Shown: piece by piece, positions 1-6,251 of the stretch | Numbering within the stretch: the first letter of the stretch is position 1 | Layout: each line of letters opens with the position of its first letter | NCBI GenBank assembly: GCA_905233165.1 | Contig: CAJODL010000001.1 | Coordinates: forward strand, 1 to 64,000 | Length of the DNA: 64,000 bases | Direction of reading: 5' to 3' | Origin: an uncultured Prevotella sp. | GTDB taxonomy: Bacteria > Bacteroidota > Bacteroidia > Bacteroidales > Bacteroidaceae | Notes under the pieces: generated by a model | Seen by the model: only the letters and a program-made list of their open reading frames with translations | What the model was told of the DNA's origin: nothing | The model's database searches: none | Translations under genes and position numbers: made by a program

Positions 1-1
1 G

Positions 2-169
2 TTCAGCCAGATGCGCATCTGCCACATGTATGCCGGTGCCGACGAGATCAGTTTTGGCATCTATGCCTGTTCGCCCGAGGAATCATCCTTCACGGCTGTT
101 TTCTCCGACATGAAGATTACCGAGTGCGCCTGGAAGGCCCACGACGGCCAGCAGCCAGATAAGAAATAG
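2..169 (+). CDS. DUF1349-family protein, C-terminal fragment (5' end outside window)
   Basis: The first bases are an open plus-strand frame that enters from the left and ends at TAG 167-169 (55 residues visible). The visible part contains ICHMYAGADEISFGIYACSP followed, a little further on, by AHDGQQPD, which matches my memory of the C-terminus of DUF1349, a family of roughly 190-residue cytoplasmic proteins with a concanavalin A-like fold, sometimes labelled regulation of enolase 1. Its real function is unknown. The start and about two thirds of the gene lie outside the window, so neither the operon partner nor the promoter can be judged. Confidence rests on the distinctive tail motif. Confidence 0.75.
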   Translation, partial: FSQMRICHMYAGADEISFGIYACSPEESSFTAVFSDMKITECAWKAHDGQQPDKK

Positions 170-202
170 TAACAGATAAATCGGAATTTAGCAGAATATA
201 TA

Positions 203-757
203 ATGAAACATTTCGTCATAAAATATTGGTGGGTGTTCCTTTGCCTTGTTGCTGTGTCTTTATACTCTTGCGATAATAACAACCTTACAGGCAAGAGTTA
301 TCAAGGCTATTACAATGCTTGCGAAAGGATTTATATAGAGTTCGAATCGAACTCTCAGGTAGAGGGAGAAATCTCTTCAACTGATTTTGTTGGCCGTTTC
401 ACCGATTATGTATGCGGACACTATGAATACAGACATCCCTATATCATAATTACTTGGACTAAGGCTGATTCGGATAACGAGGTATATAAAAATGTAATAT
501 CAAATCCGGACTCAACTATTGTAAACGAGTCATTAGATACGCTCAGGCTATATGAAGGAAATGAAGAATATATATTGCCAAGATACCATCTCTATCAGAT
601 TGACGAAAACGCCTCTTTCATGGAAAAGGTTGGGCAATATAGTTATCAAACTTTTCTGCTTATTATTATTTTTATTGTGAGATATTTCTTTTATATTATC
701 GCTGCCATAGTGATTTTGAGATTTGCTATTAGGTGGCGTAAAAAAAGAAAAAAGTAA
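203..757 (+). CDS. Small lipoprotein with C-terminal membrane anchor, unknown function
   Basis: A 184-residue protein of unrecognised family. The N-terminus is a lipoprotein signal (MKHFVIKYWWVFLCLVAVSL then YSC, Cys23 as the likely lipidated residue). The middle (about 25-145) is acidic and beta-rich with no motif I can name. Residues about 150-173 form a strongly hydrophobic helix (LLIIIFIVRYFFYIIAAIVI) followed by a basic end RWRKKRKK, as in an inner-membrane anchor with a cytoplasmic tail. A lipid anchor plus a C-terminal helix is an odd combination; the first hydrophobic stretch could instead be an uncleaved or Sec-cleaved signal. The gene starts 33 bp after the DUF1349 stop and could share its transcript. 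Confidence 0.7.
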   Translation: MKHFVIKYWWVFLCLVAVSLYSCDNNNLTGKSYQGYYNACERIYIEFESNSQVEGEISSTDFVGRFTDYVCGHYEYRHPYIIITWTKADSDNEVYKNVISNPDSTIVNESLDTLRLYEGNEEYILPRYHLYQIDENASFMEKVGQYSYQTFLLIIIFIVRYFFYIIAAIVILRFAIRWRKKRKK

Positions 758-784
758 ATTCCAATTTATCGAACTGATACAAAT

Positions 785-1159
785 ATGGATTTCAAGGATA
801 AAGTAGTCGTCATAACAGGCAAGGAGCGTGTATGGGCAGAATCATTTACCGATGGTGCATGGAATAAGGTGGCACAAGACGACTGGAGCTTCGACAAACT
901 GAAGCCCATTGCAGACCAATACTTCCATGCCGGAATCAATGCAATCATCTTACACGTTATGATTTCGCAGCCAGGCGACCCGAGCCAGCCTGCTGTCAGG
1001 CCCTGGTTTGGTACCTTCTTCGACCGCCGTAGCCAACATGCAGCCGACTTTTGGAAGAAGGTTTGGTGGAAGAAAGGTGAAGGTTTGATTGTGATAGACC
1101 TTCTTCCTTCATCCATTTACCCTTCACCCTTTTCAGAGCGATGCGAATTTAATGTTTAA
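785..1159 (+). pseudogene. Chimeric remnant: SDR-like start fused to a glycoside-hydrolase fragment
   Basis: The 124-codon frame is a mosaic. Residues 1-13 (MDFKDKVVVITGK) read like the first strand and start of the glycine-rich loop of a short-chain dehydrogenase. From residue 14 the protein changes to ERVWAESFTDGAW, then HAGINAIILHVMISQP and WFGTFFDRRS, which resemble an internal block of large rhamnosidase-type hydrolases (GH106-like: a GIN-x-H-x-Q-P segment, then GT-F-R). After about residue 95 the frame runs into purine/pyrimidine-biased DNA (1066-1130) like the dispersed repeat at 10568-10663. Neither half has its active site, so a functional product is unlikely. The parent of the hydrolase half is only a resemblance; the mosaic character is clear. 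Confidence 0.6.
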
Positions 1160-1171
1160 TGTTTAATGTAA

Positions 1172-2374
1172 ATGATACGTCTCACTCCTGACAACGGCAT
1201 TCCCCGCCATATACTGCTGATGATGGCTATAATGGCTGGTTTTACAGTGGCTAACCTATATTACAACCAGCCTCTGCTGGACCTGATATGCAAAGATATA
1301 GGCATCAGTCATGTGGAAGTCAACTTCATCACCGTAATCACACAGATAGGCTATGCCCTGGGATTGCTGTTCATCGTCCCCCTTGCCGATATGGTTTCTT
1401 TGCGTCACATTGCGATTGTCTGTATGTCTGCGGCAGCCGTTTCTGCCACAGCCATAGGCTTTGCCGAGAATGTCTGGATGCTGTGGGTAGCATCACTGAC
1501 GCTGGGTTTCTCGTCTATTATGCCGCAGCTGTTCATCCCAATGTCAGCACTCTATTCTCGTCCGGAAAACAAGTCGCGAAACATGGGTTATGTAGCATCG
1601 GGACTCGTTACGGGCATCGTCTCAGCACGCGCTGTCAGCGGCTATATAGGCGAGTGGTTTGGATGGCGTGAGATGTTCTTCTTTGCGGCAGCACTGATGC
1701 TGGCATGCCTTATCGTAACCCTGTGCATGATGCCACAGGTGACGCTATCATTCAGTGGCACCTACCGCCAGCTGATGCATACCGTTGTCAGCATCTTCGT
1801 CTTGCATCCGCGCATCCGTCTCTATTCACTTCGTCCTGCCATGAGTTTTGCCAGCATGATGTGTATATGGTCGTGTATGGCTTTCCATCTGGCTGGCGCA
1901 CCCTTCCACGCCAGGAGCGATATGGTCGGAGCGCTGGCATTCTTTGGCATCATAGGAGCCATTGCAGCCAGTGGCGTAGGAAAATTCGTTCCCAAGGTAG
2001 GCATCCTGCGTATGTCTGTAATCGGCGGTTGTCTTCAGTTATTGGCATGGGCATCAGCATGGCTGTTGGGCTCAACCTATATAGGACTCATCATGGGCAT
2101 CATTCTTGCTGACATCGGAGCGCAATGCCTGCAAGTCAGCAATCAAAGCGGTTCACTACAACAACTGCCTCAGGCCACAAACCGTGTGAACACCATATTC
2201 ATGACTACCTTATTCATTGGGGGCAGCCTCGGAACTTTCTGTTCAGGTCTCGGTTGGAGCATGTTAGGATGGGACGGCGTATGCCTCGTCGGAGTTCTTT
2301 TCGCCATTGCACCGCTTTTGCTTTCTGCCTGCGAGAAAAACGATAACGTTAACGATAACTTGAAACCTGAATGA
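1172..2374 (+). CDS. MFS transporter (drug/sugar efflux type)
   Basis: A 400-residue major facilitator superfamily permease of about 12 hydrophobic segments in the cytoplasmic membrane. Family signatures are FTVANLYYNQPLL in helix 1, typical of a large group of proton-coupled efflux carriers, the motif-A-like loop PLADMVSLRHIA between helices 2 and 3, and the central loop between helices 6 and 7. The substrate cannot be inferred. The start is preceded by tandem TTTAATG words (about 1147-1170), so several near-identical ATG triplets precede the chosen ATG; this one gives the normal short MFS N-terminus. The SMR exporter gene follows about 100 bp downstream, so two small-molecule exporters lie side by side. 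Confidence 0.85.
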   Translation: MIRLTPDNGIPRHILLMMAIMAGFTVANLYYNQPLLDLICKDIGISHVEVNFITVITQIGYALGLLFIVPLADMVSLRHIAIVCMSAAAVSATAIGFAENVWMLWVASLTLGFSSIMPQLFIPMSALYSRPENKSRNMGYVASGLVTGIVSARAVSGYIGEWFGWREMFFFAAALMLACLIVTLCMMPQVTLSFSGTYRQLMHTVVSIFVLHPRIRLYSLRPAMSFASMMCIWSCMAFHLAGAPFHARSDMVGALAFFGIIGAIAASGVGKFVPKVGILRMSVIGGCLQLLAWASAWLLGSTYIGLIMGIILADIGAQCLQVSNQSGSLQQLPQATNRVNTIFMTTLFIGGSLGTFCSGLGWSMLGWDGVCLVGVLFAIAPLLLSACEKNDNVNDNLKPE

Positions 2375-2478
2375 GCCCAAAGCGACCAGTGATGTCAAGC
2401 CAAGGTTGCTCCTGCGGAAAGGCTTAGACAGAACTGAGAGAACTTGGGATTATCGACGAAGTCAATCTTGAAACGAAT
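2375..2478 (+). other. Intergenic remnant before the SMR gene
   Basis: The 104 bp between the MFS stop and the SMR start carry a short frame that runs in phase into the SMR start (ELRELGIIDEVNLETN directly before its Met) after an in-frame TAG at about 2427-2429. It reads like the tail of another coding sequence that has decayed. No promoter of the TAnnTTTG type was found here, so the SMR gene may depend on the MFS transcript. Confidence 0.3.
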
Positions 2479-2802
2479 ATGAATTGGATTATATTGATTA
2501 TTGCAGGACTGTGTGAAGTAGGTTTCACATATTGTCTTGGACGGGCAAAGGGAGTCACAGGCACAGAATGGTACTCTTGGATTTCAGCATTTGCTGTTCT
2601 CTACATACTCAGTGCCGTATTCCTTGCCAAAGCCACACAAACGATTCCATTAGGTACGGCATATCCCGTATGGACCGGTATCGGTGCCGTTGGTGCTGTG
2701 CTTGTCGGGATATTCATATTCCGTGAACCAGCGACCTTCTGGAGGTTGTTCTTCCTCACTACCCTCATCGGGTCAATAATAGGATTAAAAGCATTATCAT
2801 AA
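2479..2802 (+). CDS. SMR-family transporter (SugE/Gdx-like)
   Basis: A 107-residue, four-helix membrane protein of the small multidrug resistance family, which works as a dual-topology dimer exchanging protons for a cation. The essential membrane-embedded glutamate is present in helix 1 (GLCEVGFTYCLG, Glu13), and the family block IPLGTAYPVWTGIGAVG spans the start of helix 3. The form GxCEV with PLGTAY-VWTGIG fits the SugE/Gdx branch, whose characterised members export guanidinium, better than EmrE-type drug pumps; this subtype call is tentative. No guanidine riboswitch is recognisable in the 104 bp upstream. Confidence 0.85.
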   Translation: MNWIILIIAGLCEVGFTYCLGRAKGVTGTEWYSWISAFAVLYILSAVFLAKATQTIPLGTAYPVWTGIGAVGAVLVGIFIFREPATFWRLFFLTTLIGSIIGLKALS

Positions 2803-2830
2803 TTTGAAAGGGGAGTGAAAGAAGAGATAA

Positions 2831-2864
2831 AAAGGTAGAGTATCAGTCGTAATACTCTACCTTT
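2831..2864. terminator. Hairpin terminator between SMR gene and the minus-strand gene
   Basis: A perfect 13-bp stem (2831-2843 with 2852-2864, 8-nt loop). Read on the minus strand it is followed by a run of five U, a good intrinsic terminator, and it overlaps the last codons and TGA (2843-2845) of the minus-strand gene. On the plus strand it follows the SMR stop but has only a weak U tract, so it may act in both directions. Confidence 0.75.
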
Positions 2865-3151
2865 AATTCTTCGCTAACATCAAAGTCATCGTGAAAGCCG
2901 TCATCGTACTTATAGATGATACGCAAGCCACGGTAGGTCGCAGGCACCTTTAATGTTTCCAGCAGATGCCATTTGGGGCGTCCAAAGTCGTATGATGCCC
3001 TGTCAAGGATGATTCGGTTGGAAATATAGTCAAAGCGGTAATAGCCTCCACCGATACACTGGTCTCCCGGCTTCAGCAGATGCCTGTGCTGGTTCACCAT
3101 ACCGAGGCGAAACACACCATCCATAGTTATTATGAATTTAGGTAGTAGCAT
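2843..3151 (-). CDS. Conserved hypothetical protein (102 aa)
   Basis: A small soluble protein without a signal sequence or membrane segment. I do not recognise its family. It is rich in aromatic and charged residues, with YYRFDYISNRIILDRASYDF and PKWHLLETLKVPATYRGLRI, suggesting a compact beta-rich fold. It starts 4 bp downstream of the HxlR gene stop on the same strand and ends in a terminator, so it is probably co-transcribed with the regulator. That linkage is the only hint of function. Confidence 0.65.
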   Translation of the reverse strand: MLLPKFIITMDGVFRLGMVNQHRHLLKPGDQCIGGGYYRFDYISNRIILDRASYDFGRPKWHLLETLKVPATYRGLRIIYKYDDGFHDDFDVSEELKVEYYD

Positions 3152-3155
3152 ATTT

Positions 3156-3500
3156 CTAATCTGTCACCACTTCCTTGAAATGTTCCTGTCCCCACTTGAC
3201 GAGGGCCTCTATAGCCGGCATTAGTGACTTGCCCGTTTCAGTCAGCGAATACTCCACACGAGGAGGTACCTCAGGATAAACCTCACGATGAACGAGATGG
3301 CTCTGCTCCAGATTCTTCAAAGTTTGTGAAAGCATCTTTTGGGAACAATCTGTCATCAAACGACGGATCTCATTAAAACGCAACACACCTGTCTCGCTGG
3401 TGTGAAGCATATAGAGTACCAACATAGACCATTTGTCACCAAAGCGACTTACAACTTGCCTGATAGGGCAATTAAAATACTGTGCTTGAATATCGGACAT
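3156..3500 (-). CDS. HxlR-family winged-helix transcriptional regulator
   Basis: A 114-residue cytoplasmic regulator. Family features are NCPIRQVVSRFGDKWS with the conserved N-terminal Cys11, the winged-helix core RFNEIRRLM-SQKMLSQTLKNL, and the wing/end motif RVEYSLTETGKSL. HxlR proteins bind DNA as dimers and often answer to electrophiles or oxidants through this cysteine. The gene is transcribed away from the cupin gene, and the 262-bp gap has matching palindromes in both promoters, so it probably regulates itself and the cupin/oxidase-like pair. That regulatory link is inference. Confidence 0.88.
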   Translation of the reverse strand: MSDIQAQYFNCPIRQVVSRFGDKWSMLVLYMLHTSETGVLRFNEIRRLMTDCSQKMLSQTLKNLEQSHLVHREVYPEVPPRVEYSLTETGKSLMPAIEALVKWGQEHFKEVVTD

Positions 3501-3534
3501 TATCTAAAAGGGAGTTAAGAATGAATTTATGCCG

Positions 3535-3566
3535 CAAAGGTAACCAATAGTTACCAAATCACCAAA
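3535..3566 (-). promoter_or_regulatory. Promoter of the HxlR gene
   Basis: On the minus strand the sequence gives TTTG (3563-3566), a 20-bp spacer, then TACCTTTG (3535-3542), an exact match to the Bacteroidetes -33/-7 pattern. The start codon is about 35 bp downstream. Confidence 0.75.
3540..3556. promoter_or_regulatory. Putative HxlR operator inside its own promoter
   Basis: A perfect inverted repeat GGTAAC-CAATA-GTTACC lies in the spacer between the -33 and -7 boxes of the HxlR promoter and overlaps the -7 box. Occupancy would block polymerase, consistent with autorepression. A diverged relative is present at 3636-3650. Confidence 0.55.
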
Positions 3567-3635
3567 TTACACTATGTTAATCTAAGTTAAAGCCACTTTC
3601 ACTGAAGTCCGAAGTTTTCACAATTCCTACTTTTT

Positions 3636-3650
3636 GGTTACTATGTCACC
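3636..3650. promoter_or_regulatory. Second HxlR-like operator, upstream of the cupin promoter
   Basis: GGTTACTATGTCACC shares the GGTNACTAT core and the NACC end with the palindrome at 3540-3556 (minus-strand reading). It ends 10 bp before the -33 region of the cupin promoter, a position suited to activation or repression by the same regulator. Confidence 0.4.
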
Positions 3651-3660
3651 TAAAAGTGCC

Positions 3661-3694
3661 TTCTTGCGGGAATGGAGAAAAGGTTATACCTTTG
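3661..3694 (+). promoter_or_regulatory. Promoter of the cupin gene
   Basis: TTCTTG (3661-3666), a 20-bp spacer and TACCTTTG (3687-3694) fit the Bacteroidetes promoter pattern with an imperfect -33 box. About 68 bp of leader precede the ATG. Confidence 0.65.
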
Positions 3695-3762
3695 CAGCGC
3701 AATTCAGAAAAATTGCGTTGCAAATTCATATAACATTTATAACAAATAAAAGGTAAGAAATT

Positions 3763-4218
3763 ATGAAAAAGATTGAGACAATTAAAGAAGGTAAGAATTT
3801 CAAGGCGGTAAGTGTAGGTAAAGTAAATGAAATCATTGAGCATGAATTGCCAATGGGACCAAACCTCATCATCAAGGGTAAGGTATTTGCAGGTCAGGCA
3901 GTCGGTGCTACGGGTAGTGAGTTCTCGTTCCAGACGCTTGTTCCTGGTCAGGACAGCGGTTTCCTGCACACCCACAAGACTCACGAGGAACTGTATATCA
4001 TCCTAAAGGGTGAAGGCCTGTATCAGGTGGATGGAGATATATTCCCAGTTAGCGAAGGCACCATCATCCGTGTCGCTCCTGATGGCAAGCGTGCACTGAA
4101 GAACAATGGCAGCGAGAACCTGACCATGCTCTGCATCCAGTACAAAGCCAATGCATTCACTGAGGCTGACAGTCCTATGACAGACGGTGTCATCCTGCAG
4201 GACGAACTGAAATGGTAA
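3763..4218 (+). CDS. Cupin-domain protein
   Basis: A 151-residue soluble protein with one cupin beta-barrel in its second half. The metal-binding cupin motif 1 is visible as FLHTHKTHEELYIILKGEG (two or three His plus Glu), followed by VDGDIFPVSEGTIIRVAPDG leading to motif 2. Such single-domain cupins often bind Fe, Mn or Ni and act as small oxygenases, isomerases or sensors; the substrate cannot be told. The stop codon lies 6 bp before the preferred start of the flavin-oxidase-like gene, and both genes face an HxlR regulator, which suggests a stress or detoxification pair. Confidence 0.85.
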   Translation: MKKIETIKEGKNFKAVSVGKVNEIIEHELPMGPNLIIKGKVFAGQAVGATGSEFSFQTLVPGQDSGFLHTHKTHEELYIILKGEGLYQVDGDIFPVSEGTIIRVAPDGKRALKNNGSENLTMLCIQYKANAFTEADSPMTDGVILQDELKW

Positions 4219-4223
4219 GCGAG

Positions 4224-4685
4224 ATGTTTGAGAAAGCTATTCAGTTTTTGAAAGATCATAAGGAAGTCGCCTTCGCCACAAGCGAGGGCGATTGTCCTAA
4301 GTTACGTATCTTCCAAATCATGAAGCAGGAAGGGCATGTGCTCTACTTCGCCACTTCTGCAGAGAAAGCTGTCTATAAGGAGCTGCGCCAGAATCCCAAT
4401 GTCGAGATACTGGCGTATGCTGATAATATTTCCGTCAGATGCTCTGGAATGGTGAACTTCAATGTGGAGGAGGATGTGAAGCGATGGATTTTTGATAACA
4501 ATCCTGTGCTGCCTCGCCTCTATACGAGTTATGACAAGTTGGAATACTTCTGTCTTCCAATAGCAGAGATGGACTATTACGACCTATCACCCACCCCACC
4601 TGTTTTCCAGCATTACGACCTAATCACAGGCGCAACAGGCAACTTCTGCAACGACTTCTATCTCAACCAATGCGCCTTTCGGTAG
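4224..4685 (+). CDS. Pyridoxamine 5'-phosphate oxidase-like flavoprotein with replaced C-terminus
   Basis: The first ~133 residues match the small PNPOx-like split-barrel family that binds FMN or F420-type cofactors (AFATSEGDCPKLRIFQIMK, then VLYFATSAEKAVYKELRQNP and CSGMVNF). An in-frame ATG at 4212 overlaps the cupin stop; the ATG at 4224 gives the usual N-terminus MFEKAIQFL and is preferred. Family members normally end shortly after PTPPVFQHYDL. Here the frame continues about 20 residues into sequence that is antisense to the ridA 3' end and stops at 4683-4685. The core looks intact, but the tail seems to result from a small deletion joining two convergent genes. Confidence 0.75.
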   Translation: MFEKAIQFLKDHKEVAFATSEGDCPKLRIFQIMKQEGHVLYFATSAEKAVYKELRQNPNVEILAYADNISVRCSGMVNFNVEEDVKRWIFDNNPVLPRLYTSYDKLEYFCLPIAEMDYYDLSPTPPVFQHYDLITGATGNFCNDFYLNQCAFR

Positions 4686-5012
4686 CGTCTTGACAGCTAC
4701 GGCAGAACGGGCAGGATAAGGTTCAGAGAAAAACTCGGCATAGACGGCATTCATGTCGGCAAAGTCATTCATATCTGCCATGAATACCGTTGTCTTCACC
4801 ACATTATTCATCGTCAGTCCTGCCTCTTCGAGAATAGCTCTCACGTTGGTCAGCGACTGACGTGTCTGTTCTTTGATACCCCCCTCAACAAACGCTCCTG
4901 TTGCAGGGTCGATGGGAATCTGACCGGAGGTATAAACGAGATTACCTGCTTGAATGGCCTGACTATACGGCCCAATGGCAGAGGGTGCCTTCTTTGTGCT
5001 AATTGTCTTCAT
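4620..5012 (-). CDS. ridA: RidA-family enamine/imine deaminase
   Basis: A 130-residue RidA/YjgF protein that hydrolyses reactive enamines and imines released by PLP enzymes. Clear signatures are APSAIGPYSQAIQAGNLVYT at the N-terminus, SGQIPIDP, and YPARSAVAVKTLPKGALVEI, which includes the catalytic-site arginine region. Family members end soon after VEIEVVA with a short basic tail; this one ends EVACCACD, and its last 22 codons lie opposite the 3' end of the flavoprotein gene. The two convergent genes therefore overlap by 66 bp. Trimeric function is probably retained because the motif region is complete. Confidence 0.88.
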   Translation of the reverse strand: MKTISTKKAPSAIGPYSQAIQAGNLVYTSGQIPIDPATGAFVEGGIKEQTRQSLTNVRAILEEAGLTMNNVVKTTVFMADMNDFADMNAVYAEFFSEPYPARSAVAVKTLPKGALVEIEVVAEVACCACD

Positions 5013-5028
5013 AATTTTATTGGTCTAA

Positions 5029-5180
5029 GGTCTGCTCGGCGTTGCCGAGGTCAAAGGTCAACTTGGCGTTGCCGAAGTCAAAGGTCTAAGGTCTAAGGTC
5101 AAAGGCTTTCAATGTTCAATGGTCAAACAAACCTTCATCTTTCATCCATAAACCTTCATCCAAATAAACCTCTTAATTCT
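5029..5180. repeat. Intergenic repeat cluster upstream of ridA
   Basis: The segment between ridA and the GH43 stop holds two similar blocks, each with CGGC/TGGC-GTT-GCCG followed by AAGTCAAAGGTC-like words (5036-5097), then GGTCTAAGGTCTAAGGTCAAAGG, then a half copy of the repeat found in full at 10568-10663 and 12947-13041 (the part containing CTTCATCTTTCATCCATAA). No gene is visible. The CGGC-N3-GCCG cores can form short hairpins, as in REP-like elements. Confidence 0.6.
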
Positions 5181-5186
5181 TTCATT

Positions 5187-6239
5187 TTACAATTTAATAA
5201 CCGGCCATCCGTCTGGAGTCCATGTGATGGGTCGTTGGATAAGGAATGCTGCGCCGTTGCGGGTGGCGCTATAGCCGTGGCAGATGAAAATGTCCTGTCC
5301 GTCGAAGGTGTATGCGGCACAGTGGCCTGCTGCCTCCCAGTTTATCTTGTCACCTTCCAGAACGACAGTGCCGCCGCCATTAAGCATATCCTTACCGACT
5401 TTGTCAAGATATGGTCCTACGACATCTTTGCTTCTGCCTACAGCCACGCGGTAGTTGCTCTTCTTGCCGCGACAGCAATAGTCCCACGACACGAAGAGGT
5501 AATAGTATCCTTCGTGCTTGAAGATAAAGGGTGCCTCAATGGCATTCTTACCAGCATACTTTGAAGTAGGATTCGGTTCGCTGGGCTCGTGGTTAGGGTC
5601 GTAGCGGCGTGCTATGGTGCGAGGCTTCTCGTCTTTTGCAATGTGCATAGTTGAGTCTAAGGGTGCCAGCTGAATGCCGTCCCAGAAAGATCCCCATACG
5701 AGCCACGGGGTGTCCGTAGCATCATCGATGACGAAGTTAGGGTCTATGGCATTCCAGTTGTCACCGGATGTAGAGCCATCGGCATTCTTCTTCCAGTTGT
5801 GAGATGTTATGATGCACCCCTCATCCTTCCACATATTCGAGCGCAGCGAGCGGCTGCTGAGCAGACCGATGGCAGAGCCGTTTTTGCCAAAGGTAGAGCA
5901 GCTATAGGCCATCCACCACTTCCCGTGCCACTGGATAACATCAGGCGCCCAAACATGACTTTCGAAGCCCGGCACGCTGTCTGTTGTCCAACCGGGGATG
6001 ACGGTCATAACCGGCTGTGGAAGCACCATCCATGTCTTGCGGTCTTTGGATGTCATCTGCTGTATGCCTCTACCGGTAGCATAAAGATAATAAGTGTCTC
6101 CGTCCTTGGCCATAACAGGGTCATGGGCCATTGGATTCTCGGTAGTAAATGCTTCGCGTGGAAATCCACGACGCTGTCCCTGTGCTGTCGCTGTGAGAGC
6201 GCAAGTCAGCAGGAATGCTGAGGCAAGTAAGGCTTTCAT
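5187..6239 (-). CDS. Secreted GH43 arabinanase-like glycoside hydrolase
   Basis: A 350-residue enzyme with a Sec signal peptide (MKALLASAFLLTCALTATAQ) followed by a single five-bladed GH43 propeller. The three catalytic carboxylates can be placed: Asp40 in MAHDPVMAKDGDTYY (base), Asp166 in NAIDPNFVID (pKa modulator) and Glu235 in NAIEAPFIF (acid). The blocks HVWAPDVIQWHGKWWMAYS and WLVWGSFWDGI resemble endo- and exo-alpha-1,5-L-arabinanases, so it probably cleaves arabinan side chains of pectin in the periplasm. It lies 12 bp downstream of the esterase gene on the same strand. Substrate within GH43 is inferred. Confidence 0.85.
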   Translation of the reverse strand: MKALLASAFLLTCALTATAQGQRRGFPREAFTTENPMAHDPVMAKDGDTYYLYATGRGIQQMTSKDRKTWMVLPQPVMTVIPGWTTDSVPGFESHVWAPDVIQWHGKWWMAYSCSTFGKNGSAIGLLSSRSLRSNMWKDEGCIITSHNWKKNADGSTSGDNWNAIDPNFVIDDATDTPWLVWGSFWDGIQLAPLDSTMHIAKDEKPRTIARRYDPNHEPSEPNPTSKYAGKNAIEAPFIFKHEGYYYLFVSWDYCCRGKKSNYRVAVGRSKDVVGPYLDKVGKDMLNGGGTVVLEGDKINWEAAGHCAAYTFDGQDIFICHGYSATRNGAAFLIQRPITWTPDGWPVIKL

Positions 6240-6251
6240 GAGTAATGTAGT

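Noticed and set aside
2375..2478. Guanidine riboswitch ahead of the SugE-like gene
   Set aside because: No recognisable ACGR-type paired stem-loops or conserved riboswitch core was found in the 104 bp; the segment looks like a coding remnant.
5112..5564. A plus-strand frame opposite the GH43 3' end
   Set aside because: It starts in repeat DNA and continues antisense to GH43 coding sequence.
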